Part shown: piece after piece, positions 40,186 through 47,952 of the stretch
Numbering within the stretch: position 1 is the stretch's first letter
How the letters are laid out: each line of letters opens with the position of its first letter
Program-made: the position numbers and the translations under genes
Assembly: GCA_039935415.1 (NCBI GenBank)
Contig: JBDTKH010000028.1
Location: forward strand, 75,842-139,841
Reading direction: 5' to 3'
DNA length: 64,000 bases
Source of the DNA: Palsa-870 sp039935415
GTDB taxonomy: Bacteria > Chloroflexota > Dormibacteria > Dormibacterales > Dormibacteraceae
Notes under the pieces: model-generated
The model's input: the letters and a program-made list of their open reading frames with translations, nothing else
Databases searched by the model: none
Told to the model about the DNA's origin: nothing

Positions 40186-40764
40186 ATGACCACACGCAAG
40201 ATTCCGCACGAGGCGCACGAGCCCGAGCGGCGAAAAGAAACCTACGAGTCGAAAGAGGCCGCTGCAATCGCGCTGATGGAATCCAAGATCGCCGAGCTGG
40301 AATCGGCGCTGGCGGAGGCCAAGGATCGCCGGCTGAGGCTGGCTGCGGACTTCGACAACTTCAAGCGGCGCACGCGCCAGGAGCAGCTCGAGACCATCCA
40401 GCACGCGTCGGCTGACCTGATCGCGAGGCTGCTGCCAGGGCTCGACGACCTGCACAATGCCCTCGACCACATTCCCGACGGGATCGACGAGAACTGGGCC
40501 AGGGGACTGGAGCTGAGCGTCCGCAAGCTCGACGAGTCGCTGGGCGCCCACGGTCTCGAGCCGATCGAGGCGGTCGGCGCTACCTTCGACCCCAAGCTGC
40601 ACGAAGCGATCGGCTACGAGGAGTCCTCGGATCACCCCGAGGACACTGTCACCTCCGAGCTTCGTCGCGGTTACCGCGTGCACGACCGCGTCCTGCGGCC
40701 CGCTCTGGTCAAGGTGGCCCGGCCGCCCGCGCTGCCGGCATCGGACCCCGAACCCGCTCGCTGA
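40186..40764 (+). CDS. grpE: Nucleotide exchange factor GrpE
   Basis: A 192-residue cochaperone that releases ADP from DnaK. A charged N-terminal tail and coiled coil (ALMESKIAELESALAEAKDRRLRLAADF) lead into DNFKRRTRQEQLETIQHASADLIARLLPGLDDL and the beta domain with GATFDPKLHEAIGYEES and VTSELRRGYRVHDRVLRPALVKVA. It lies 31 nt after hrcA and 1 nt before dnaJ. Confidence 0.95.
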   Translation: MTTRKIPHEAHEPERRKETYESKEAAAIALMESKIAELESALAEAKDRRLRLAADFDNFKRRTRQEQLETIQHASADLIARLLPGLDDLHNALDHIPDGIDENWARGLELSVRKLDESLGAHGLEPIEAVGATFDPKLHEAIGYEESSDHPEDTVTSELRRGYRVHDRVLRPALVKVARPPALPASDPEPAR

Positions 40765-40765
40765 C

Positions 40766-41884
40766 TTGGCGGTAAAGCGCGACTACTACGAGGTTCTCGG
40801 CGTCGGCCGCCAGGCTTCGCTCGAGGACCTGAAACGGGCGTTTCGCAAGATCGCGATGGACTCGCATCCCGACCGCAACCCTGACGACGCGGTCGCCGCG
40901 GCCCGTTTCAAGGAGGCCAGCGAGGCGTACTCGGTCCTCTCCGATCCCGGCCGCCGGCGGAGCTACGACATGTTCGGCCACGCCGCCGTCGAGGGCGGCG
41001 GCCCGGCCGTCGACTTCTCCGACATGCCGTTTGCGGACATCTTCGACACGTTTTTCGGCGGGGGGTTCGGCGGGCGCGGGCGGCGCGAGCGATCGAACCG
41101 CGGCGAAGACCTCCGCTACGACCTGACCATCACCTTCGAAGAGGCCTTCACCGGGGTGGAGAAGCAGATCGACGTCGCCCGTCTGCTCACCTGCGACCGG
41201 TGCTCCGGCAGCGGCGCGGAACCGGGGTCGGGTGACGAGACGTGTCCCAGCTGCCGCGGCTCGGGCCAGATCCGCCGCCAGGCGCAGTCCATCTTCGGCG
41301 CGGTCGTGACGACGGCGACGTGCCCGACGTGCGGTGGCGCCGGGCGCCTTCTGAAGAATCCATGCACTGTGTGCCACGGCCAGGGCCGCCTCCAGAAGGC
41401 GGCGCGGCTGGCCGTGAAGATTCCGGCCGGCGTGGACACCGGCTCCCAGATCCGGCTCAGCGGCGAGGGCGAGGCCGGCGTGCGTGGGGGCCAGCCCGGA
41501 GACCTGTACGTCGTGCTGCGCGTGAAGGCGCACGCATATCTCGCCAGGCACGAGAAGGACGTCGTCTACGAGCTGCGCGTGAACATGATGCAGGCCGCGC
41601 TTGGCGACCGGATCGAGATCCCGACGCTCGAAGGGCAGGTCGAGATCGCCATCCCGGCGGGCACCCAGCACGGGCAGTCGTTCAGGCTCGCGGGACGCGG
41701 CATGCCCGAAGTCCGCGGCGGCCGGCGCGGGGACCAGTACGTGGTGGTCCAGGTGGTCATCCCGAAGGACCTCACCGCCGAGCAGAAGGCGCTGCTGCGC
41801 AAGGTCGGAGGCCTCACCGGCAAGCCGGAGAAGGTGTCGAAGGGGTTCTTCGAGAAGCTCCGCGACGCGATTTCACTTGACTAG
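40766..41884 (+). CDS. dnaJ: Chaperone protein DnaJ
   Basis: A 372-residue full-length (type I) DnaJ. The J domain has the HPD tripeptide in MDSHPDRNPDDAV. A Gly/Phe-rich linker (FFGGGFGGRGRR) follows. The zinc-binding region has all four CxxCxGxG repeats (CDRCSGSG, CPSCRGSG, CPTCGGAG, CTVCHGQG). C-terminal substrate-binding domains end with KVSKGFFEKLRDAI. Start TTG 40766. No dnaK is found next to it, so the partner DnaK gene must be elsewhere. Confidence 0.95.
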   Translation: MAVKRDYYEVLGVGRQASLEDLKRAFRKIAMDSHPDRNPDDAVAAARFKEASEAYSVLSDPGRRRSYDMFGHAAVEGGGPAVDFSDMPFADIFDTFFGGGFGGRGRRERSNRGEDLRYDLTITFEEAFTGVEKQIDVARLLTCDRCSGSGAEPGSGDETCPSCRGSGQIRRQAQSIFGAVVTTATCPTCGGAGRLLKNPCTVCHGQGRLQKAARLAVKIPAGVDTGSQIRLSGEGEAGVRGGQPGDLYVVLRVKAHAYLARHEKDVVYELRVNMMQAALGDRIEIPTLEGQVEIAIPAGTQHGQSFRLAGRGMPEVRGGRRGDQYVVVQVVIPKDLTAEQKALLRKVGGLTGKPEKVSKGFFEKLRDAISLD

Positions 41885-41925
41885 CTGAAATCACATCGGC
41901 GCGTCTTAGACTTCCGATCGCGACC

Positions 41926-42789
41926 GTGCGTTTCGATGGAGAGGGAGGATGGTCCCGCGCCCTGGTGGTGGCGGCGCCCACCGGAGGCGTCCTGCCCTAC
42001 CACTGGGCGATCAGCGTGGGCGGGTTGCCCGCCGGGATCACGATGACGCCGGACGGGGTGATCTCCGGCACGCCGAGCGCAAACGGTTACTTCGCGTTCT
42101 CGGTCCAGGTGTTCGATGCCGACAGCACCGCCGGCCTGCCGAGGACGATCAGCATCGTGCCCAGGCTGGCCGCCTCCCTGGTCCCCGCCTGCGCGACGGA
42201 ATGCACGGTCGAGCTGGGGTGCGTCGCCGTGTGCGGGACGTTCGGGCAGGTGAGCGGCGGGCTGGCGCCGTTCTCGTACACGCGGACGAGCGGTGCGCTC
42301 CCCGCGGGCACAACGCTGAACGGCCTGTCGCTGAACGGCACGTTCGTAGGCTTGCCCGGCCGGCTGTCGTTCACGGTCCAGGTCACGGATGGGTACGGCG
42401 TCACCGCCACGGTCACCCCAACGTTCAACCTACTGACTCATATCTTGCTCGCGAACGGTAGCTGTCCGAAGGCTCTCCGAACTGGGGGGTGCAGCGCGAC
42501 CCTTCCTTACAGCGGAGGTACCGGCCGCTCACCAACCCTAGGTGTCGCCTCGGCAAGTGGAAAGCTCTGCATTGCCGGCGTGGCTCCCATCTGTAACACG
42601 ACCGCCAGCCCGCCGCCCCGCTTTAGTGCAACGGTAGGCGCTGGGGTGTTAGATATTCTGGTTCCATCTCCAGCTTCACAAAAATATTTCTCATACACCG
42701 GGACTGTGGTCCTGATCCTGACCGATCAGAGTCCCTGTGGGTCGGGGTCGAATTGCTCGGCGACAGCATCTGTTCAGATCGATATTTAG
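41926..42789 (+). CDS. Putative Ig-like (He_PIG) repeat protein, possibly truncated
   Basis: A 287-residue protein with repeats of the putative Ig (He_PIG) type: LPYHWAISVGGLPAGITMTPDGVISGTPSANGYFAFSVQV and a second copy around FSYTRTSGALPAGTTLNGLSLNGTFVGLPGRLSFTVQVTDGYGV (each block shown in part). Such domains are usually extracellular, yet there is no signal peptide after the GTG, so the N-terminus may be missing. The last 115 residues are Cys/Thr/Ser-rich and their DNA is clearly lower in GC and uses codons such as tta and ata that are rare elsewhere here. It may be a remnant of a larger surface protein. Confidence 0.55.
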   Translation: MRFDGEGGWSRALVVAAPTGGVLPYHWAISVGGLPAGITMTPDGVISGTPSANGYFAFSVQVFDADSTAGLPRTISIVPRLAASLVPACATECTVELGCVAVCGTFGQVSGGLAPFSYTRTSGALPAGTTLNGLSLNGTFVGLPGRLSFTVQVTDGYGVTATVTPTFNLLTHILLANGSCPKALRTGGCSATLPYSGGTGRSPTLGVASASGKLCIAGVAPICNTTASPPPRFSATVGAGVLDILVPSPASQKYFSYTGTVVLILTDQSPCGSGSNCSATASVQIDI

Positions 42790-42914
42790 CCAAGCGGGAG
42801 CCGGTGACTTCCGAGTTCACAGCCAGTTCAAAGGTTCGTGGCATAACTTGGGGGCACATTGGGTAGTTATTAAGTTCGACCGTAGCGTCGCCCTGTATAT
42901 AAGAAAGGAAGAGA

Positions 42915-43199
42915 GTGGCTAAGACAATCGATCTCGAGTTGACCCGGGCCGAGGTGGAGGTCCTGGAGCTGGAAGCGCGGCTCCGGGTGGTCCCCATGAA
43001 CGACAACCAGCTGGCCGACGCCCTGAAGACCGCCCTGGCGGCCAAGAAGGAGCGCCTGGCCAAGCTTCGGACCCTGCACGCCGCCGCGGGCCGCGCCCGC
43101 CCGGAAAAGGACGACAATGTCAACCCGCTTCACGCCGGCCGCCGGCCGCCCCTGAAGCGGACCGTGCCCCAGCGCCCCCAGACCAAGTCGAGCAAGTAA
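42915..43199 (+). CDS. Small helical hypothetical protein
   Basis: A 94-residue protein with a charged N-terminal alpha-helical part (LTRAEVEVLELEARL, then ALKTALAAKKERLAKLRTLH) and a basic, Pro-rich tail. It starts at GTG 42915 with a good Shine-Dalgarno (aaggaagag) 4 nt upstream. The upstream region is AT-rich, with a tatata box at 42896. I do not recognise the family. It is followed by the tandem repeat. Confidence 0.6.
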   Translation: MAKTIDLELTRAEVEVLELEARLRVVPMNDNQLADALKTALAAKKERLAKLRTLHAAAGRARPEKDDNVNPLHAGRRPPLKRTVPQRPQTKSSK

Positions 43200-43513
43200 C
43201 CGCCTAGGCTCGGTCCCAGGGCAGAAGCGGGGGGACGGGGCGCAACCCCCACGGGAAGCGGGGGCGGCACCACCCCCATCCGGCGCCTGCGCGCCACCCT
43301 CCCCGCAGGGCGTGGAGGGGCACACCCAGCGCGGGGGCGGCACCACCCCCACCCGGCGCCTGCGCGCCACCCTCCCCGCAGGGCGTGGAGGAGCCTACCC
43401 GGCGCCTAGCCCCACCCGGCGCATGCGCACCACCCTCCCCGCAGGCGGGGAGGGGCACACCCCACGCAGCACACCCAGCGCTTCACCAGCGAAATGCCGG
43501 TTCGATCGTTATC
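43200..43513. repeat. 73-bp GC-rich tandem repeat
   Basis: This 314-nt gene-free stretch holds two near-identical 73-bp units (starting 43258 and 43331) and a third copy from about 43404 shortened by 10 bp. Each has the core ccaccctccccgcagggcgt flanked by ggcgcctgcgcgcc, which is itself palindromic. Open frames through it are low-complexity and not credible. The last part, up to 43513, is the 5' leader of the GGDEF/EAL gene. Confidence 0.8.
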
Positions 43514-46500
43514 GTGTTCGAGTTGGCTAACCAACAGAGACCGCCCGGGCTGACGGGAACCGACCCGCTTTTGGGCCCCGATTGGGGGGCGCTCGGTTCT
43601 CCCCGTCCACTGGCCAGCGGGCGCCTTCCCCTGATCAACGGCTTCGCGGCGGCTGCGATCATCGGGGCGGTCGCCTACCGGATCTGGCAGGCGAACCTGC
43701 CTTCGACCGCGCTGCAGGAGGAGCTGATCCTGATCGCGGCCGGCGTCGTCTTCGGCGTCGTCGCGGTGGTCATCCGCGCCTCGCGGCTGGCCTCCAACGT
43801 CACCCTCCAGCTCGCCCTGATGGTCGTCGCCGCCATCCTCACCGTGCTGGTCCTCGGGGTCGCGGGGAGGGGGATCGGCAACGACCTGCCACCCCTGGCT
43901 GCCGCCAGCTTCGCGACGATCCTCCTCCACTTCGACCTGGGGCTCCGTTCCCGCCATTTCGCCTTTGCGTTCACGATCGCGATCCTCGGCCTGGGCGCGC
44001 TGTGGGTCTATGCGGTGCTCGCGCTGATGGTCTCGATCTCGGCGGTGGTGATCTGGACCCTGGTCCTGCTCGGCCTCGGCATGCTGGCCTTCCTCACCAA
44101 CCGGGTCGTCGAGCGCGACCTCAGCGTGCACGTCGACCGCCAGGCCGCGCTCCTGGACGCCCTGAGCGAGCTCGGCGAGGGCCTCCTCATCACCGAGGAC
44201 GGCCGGTTTGTCGCCGGTAACGACGCCCTTGTCCAGCTCACGGGCTACTCGCGCGAGGACCTCATGGCGCTGCCGTCCCTGGTCGAGATCGCGGCGCCCG
44301 AAGAGCGGTCCGAACTGGCGACCAACCTGGCGAAACGTGTCGCCGGCGAAGACGTCCCGCATCGCTACAACACGACGATGGTCGCCAAGAACGGCCGGCG
44401 CGTCCGGGTCGAGGTCGCGATTCATCCGCTCACGGCCCAACGCCCGACACGGCTGCTGCTGCTGGTCAACGACGTCAGCGAGCGGCTGCGCGCGGAGCAG
44501 GCCGAGCGCGACACCGAGACGCGGTTCCGCACCCTTTTCGAGCAGGCGCAGGCGGGCATGGCGTTCGCCGGCCTCGACGGACACATCACCACGGTCAACG
44601 AGGCTTTCTGCCAGCTCGTGGGTTACACGGAGGCGGAGCTTCACAACCTGTCGCTGCTCGACATCACCTACCCGGAGGACGTCGCCGCGATGCAGGAGGC
44701 GCTGCGCCGGATGCTCGGCGGCGATGAGGAAGGCGTGCGCATGGAGAAGCGCTACACGCGCAAGGACGGCGAGCCGGTATGGGTCGACCTGACGGCGCGC
44801 CTGTTGCGCGGGCCCGACAACCGCCCGCAGTATTTCCAGACGGTCGCGGTGACCATCCGCGACCGCAAGCGCAGCGAGGTGCTGCAGGCCGCGCGGTTCG
44901 CGGTCACGCAGGCGCTGGTCACGTCGCCAGGCTGGGACAAGGCCGCGCCCGGTGTCCTGGAGGGCCTGTGCAGGACGCTCGACTGGGAGCTTGGCGAGTA
45001 CTGGGAGGTGAACCCGGAGCGCGACGCCATGAAGTTCTCCTCGTCGTGGAAGCGGCCCGGACGCGACACGTCGGGCTACGAGGCGACAGCGGCGCAGGTG
45101 ACCTACGAGCGCGGAGAGGGCCTGGCGGGCAAAGTGTGGGAAACGGGAGCCCCAGTCGTAATGCCCGACGTCATGAACGAGGGCTCGCCACGTTCGGTCG
45201 CGGCGGTCGCCGCCGGGCTCTACGGGATCGTTGGGTTCCCGGTGCGCAGCGGTCGCCGGGTCGTCGGCATGATCTCGCTCCACACGTGGGCGCGACGCGA
45301 GCTGGACGAAGGACTGCTCGCGGTGATGAACGACGTCGGCTCGCAGATCGGCGAGTTCGTCGAACGCAAGCGTGCCGAGGTCGCACTGCAGGAGAGCGAG
45401 AAGCGCATGCGCTCCGTGCTCGACAACGTGTCGGACGGGCTGGCCACGATCGACCAGAACGGCGCCGTCGAGTCGGCGAACCCCGCCGTCGTCAAGCTTT
45501 TCGGCTATTCCGAGCAGGAGCTGATCGGCCAGCAGGCGGAGGTCCTCATCGCGACGACGCATCGCAGCGCCTTCACCAACTACCTCCAGCGCCGGTTGAA
45601 GCTCGACATCCCGGTCAGCGGCGCGCACGAGACGATGGGCAAGCGCAAGAACGGCAGCCTGTTCCCGCTCGAGTTCGTGGTCAGCTCGATGCAGATGGGG
45701 AGCCGCCACCTGTTCATCGCGACGCTGCGCGACATCTCAGAACGGAAGGCACACACCGATGCGCTCGAGTACCAGGCGCTGCATGACGCGCTGACCGGAC
45801 TGCCGAACCGCAGCCTGTTCGGCGACCGCCTGCGCCAGGCCTTGCTTGGCGCGCGGCGCAACCAGAAGATGTTCGGCGTCCTGCTCCTCGACCTCGACCG
45901 CTTCAAGGACATCAACGATGCGTTGGGCCACGACCGCGGAGACAGCCTGCTGCAAGAGGTCACGTCGCGCCTGCGCGGAGTGCTGCGCGCCACCGACACC
46001 ATCGCGAGGTTGGGCGGTGACGAGTTCGCGGTGCTGACGACCGACGCCAAGCATCCCGACGACGTGATCGCCACCGCGAAAAAGGTCCTGGCCTCGCTGG
46101 AGGGACCGTTCGCGATCGCGGACCAGATGGTCGAGACCGGCGCGTCGATCGGCATCGCGATGTACCCGGTGCACGGAGACGATCCGAGCACTCTGCTGCG
46201 CCGAGCCGACGTGGCCATGTACGTCGCCAAGCGTGCCGGCGGTGGTCACGCCGTTTACGCGCCGGAGCAGGAGGCGCAAACGCTGCGCCGCTCAGGCCTC
46301 GCAGGCGAGCTTCGCCGCTCGATACCGCAGGGCGAGCTCGTCCTTCACTACCAGCCTCAGGTCACGCTCGCGACGGGCGCGATCCGTTCGGTCGAGGCGC
46401 TGGTGCGCTGGAACCATCCGCGCGAAGGCCTGATGCCTCCCGACCGGTTCATCCCGATGGCCGAGGAGACCGGGATCATCCACCCGCTGACCGCCTGGGT

Positions 46501-47065
46501 GCTCGACTCTGCGCTCGCTCAGCTGGTCAAATGGATCGAGGACGGGCTGGACGTCTCGGTCTCGCTCAACGTCTCGCCGCGCAACATCGAAGACCACTCG
46601 CTGGAGGAGATGGTCGCGCGAGCGCTCGGCGCGTTCAAGGTCGAGCCGCAGCGGCTCACGCTGGAGATCACCGAGGGCGTCGCCATGGCGGCGGCCGCGG
46701 GCAAGGCGCTGCACCGCCTCAACGAGATGGGCGTCCGCCTCGCGCTCGACGATTTCGGCACCGGGTACTCGTCGCTGCTGTACCTCATGCGGCTGCCCGT
46801 CAACGAAATCAAGATCGACCGCTCGTTCGTCTCGGGACTCGCTTCGGATCCCGACTCGGGAGCCATCGTGCGATCAGCGGTCGGCCTGGGTCACAACCTC
46901 GGGCTGCGTGTCGTAGCCGAAGGCCTCCAGGATCGTGCCGCCGAAGCAATCCTGGTCGAGGCGGGCTGCGACGCGGCGCAGGGCTTCCTGGTGGGCCGCC
47001 CCGTGGGGGAGCGCGAGACGACAGCCCTGCTACTGGCCCACTCAGGGCTGGCGAAGCAAATATGA
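43514..47065 (+). CDS. Membrane PAS/GAF/GGDEF/EAL protein (c-di-GMP turnover)
   Basis: An approximately 1183-residue signalling protein. It begins with about six hydrophobic segments (30-200), followed by two PAS domains (about 210-450), a GAF domain (455-610) and a third PAS (615-735). The GGDEF domain keeps the catalytic GGDEF motif (834-838) and the RxxD inhibitory site (RATD, 825-828). The EAL domain keeps EALVRW (961-) and DDFGTGYSS (1079-), so both diguanylate cyclase and phosphodiesterase activity are possible. GTG 43514 or TTG 43523 are starts; upstream residues come from the repeat. Convergent with the nucleotide cyclase gene. Confidence 0.92.
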   Translation: MFELANQQRPPGLTGTDPLLGPDWGALGSPRPLASGRLPLINGFAAAAIIGAVAYRIWQANLPSTALQEELILIAAGVVFGVVAVVIRASRLASNVTLQLALMVVAAILTVLVLGVAGRGIGNDLPPLAAASFATILLHFDLGLRSRHFAFAFTIAILGLGALWVYAVLALMVSISAVVIWTLVLLGLGMLAFLTNRVVERDLSVHVDRQAALLDALSELGEGLLITEDGRFVAGNDALVQLTGYSREDLMALPSLVEIAAPEERSELATNLAKRVAGEDVPHRYNTTMVAKNGRRVRVEVAIHPLTAQRPTRLLLLVNDVSERLRAEQAERDTETRFRTLFEQAQAGMAFAGLDGHITTVNEAFCQLVGYTEAELHNLSLLDITYPEDVAAMQEALRRMLGGDEEGVRMEKRYTRKDGEPVWVDLTARLLRGPDNRPQYFQTVAVTIRDRKRSEVLQAARFAVTQALVTSPGWDKAAPGVLEGLCRTLDWELGEYWEVNPERDAMKFSSSWKRPGRDTSGYEATAAQVTYERGEGLAGKVWETGAPVVMPDVMNEGSPRSVAAVAAGLYGIVGFPVRSGRRVVGMISLHTWARRELDEGLLAVMNDVGSQIGEFVERKRAEVALQESEKRMRSVLDNVSDGLATIDQNGAVESANPAVVKLFGYSEQELIGQQAEVLIATTHRSAFTNYLQRRLKLDIPVSGAHETMGKRKNGSLFPLEFVVSSMQMGSRHLFIATLRDISERKAHTDALEYQALHDALTGLPNRSLFGDRLRQALLGARRNQKMFGVLLLDLDRFKDINDALGHDRGDSLLQEVTSRLRGVLRATDTIARLGGDEFAVLTTDAKHPDDVIATAKKVLASLEGPFAIADQMVETGASIGIAMYPVHGDDPSTLLRRADVAMYVAKRAGGGHAVYAPEQEAQTLRRSGLAGELRRSIPQGELVLHYQPQVTLATGAIRSVEALVRWNHPREGLMPPDRFIPMAEETGIIHPLTAWVLDSALAQLVKWIEDGLDVSVSLNVSPRNIEDHSLEEMVARALGAFKVEPQRLTLEITEGVAMAAAAGKALHRLNEMGVRLALDDFGTGYSSLLYLMRLPVNEIKIDRSFVSGLASDPDSGAIVRSAVGLGHNLGLRVVAEGLQDRAAEAILVEAGCDAAQGFLVGRPVGERETTALLLAHSGLAKQI

Positions 47066-47197
47066 GCGACAACCTGCGGTTTTCGCTCAGCGGCCCGATC
47101 GGCTGCGCCGGCGGGCCTGCTCGCTTTCCCTCAAGGATTGGATCAATTGAAAATGCTGGCGCACGCGCAGGGCCTCCGGTGCGTTGGCGTTCGTGCC

Positions 47198-47216
47198 GGC
47201 CGGAGTAAATCCGGCC
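47198..47216. terminator. Hairpin between the convergent GGDEF/EAL and cyclase genes
   Basis: A perfect 7-bp stem (ggccgga / tccggcc) with loop gtaaa lies between two convergent stops. It lacks a T-run on either side. Confidence 0.5.
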
Positions 47217-47250
47217 TGACAAGCAACGCTGGTTGAGGCTGGTGGAGCGT

Positions 47251-47952
47251 TTATCCGGCGCCGAGCAGCAGTTCGGCTGATCCATTCGACAGGGCACCCC
47301 GACCGCCCAGCAGGGCCATGCGGTAGATCTCCAGCGAACCCGAGCGGCCCTTGACCGCCGACTCGGTCGTCAGCTCGCTCTGCAGCTTGTCCTTGACCTC
47401 GCGGTAGACCTCGCCGGTCATCATCACCTCGCCGGGCGCGGCCAGCCTGACCAGGCGCGCGGCGATGTTCACCGCATCGCCGACCACCCCCAGCTCCCAG
47501 CGATCGACAGCGCCCAGGCGGCCGACCACGACCGGGCCCGAGGCGATTCCGATGCCTACACCCAGGCGGAAGCCCCACTCCGCCGCGCACTTCCGGTTGA
47601 GCGCCTCGTTGGCGCCGACCAGGCCGATCGCGGCCGCCATGGCGCGGTACGCACGGTCCGGCTGGTCGCGGCGCGTGCCAAACGTCGCGAACACGCCGTC
47701 GCCCATGAACTTCTCGACCGCGCCGCCGCAGATCGTCACCGCGCGAACGACCGTGCTGAGGTGGGCGTTCAGGACGTCGAGGAGACCGGCGGGGTCGTTC
47801 TGGTACAGCTCCGCGAGACGCATAAAGCCGCGGAGGTCGGTGAACAGGGCGGTGGCCTGGCAGAGCACCGGCTTGGAAAAGTCGCGGTCTGTCTCGTGGG
47901 CGCGCCGCAGGAGCTCGACCGGCTGCTGGGCGGGAAAGGGGTGGAGGATCAA
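47251..47952 (-). CDS. Class III adenylate/guanylate cyclase
   Basis: A 233-residue cytoplasmic class III nucleotide cyclase catalytic domain. Metal-binding Asp are D39 (ALFTDLRGF) and D85 (KFMGDGVFA); K81 is the base-recognising Lys; VGDAVNIAARL supplies D159, N162 and R166. The essential residues are all there, and the Lys/Asp pair favours ATP. It has no membrane segment or sensor domain of its own. It is the last gene of the kinase operon, overlapping the hybrid kinase by 4 nt. Confidence 0.9.
   Translation of the reverse strand: MILHPFPAQQPVELLRRAHETDRDFSKPVLCQATALFTDLRGFMRLAELYQNDPAGLLDVLNAHLSTVVRAVTICGGAVEKFMGDGVFATFGTRRDQPDRAYRAMAAAIGLVGANEALNRKCAAEWGFRLGVGIGIASGPVVVGRLGAVDRWELGVVGDAVNIAARLVRLAAPGEVMMTGEVYREVKDKLQSELTTESAVKGRSGSLEIYRMALLGGRGALSNGSAELLLGAG

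Noticed and set aside
43258..43460. CRISPR array
   Set aside because: Only two full and one partial copies, adjacent without spacers, and no cas genes nearby; it is a tandem repeat.
43406..45709. A 767-codon open frame on the minus strand inside the GGDEF/EAL gene
   Set aside because: Low-complexity, Arg/Asp/His-rich translation without motifs; typical antisense of a GC-rich gene whose plus-strand reading has clear GAF, PAS and GGDEF motifs.
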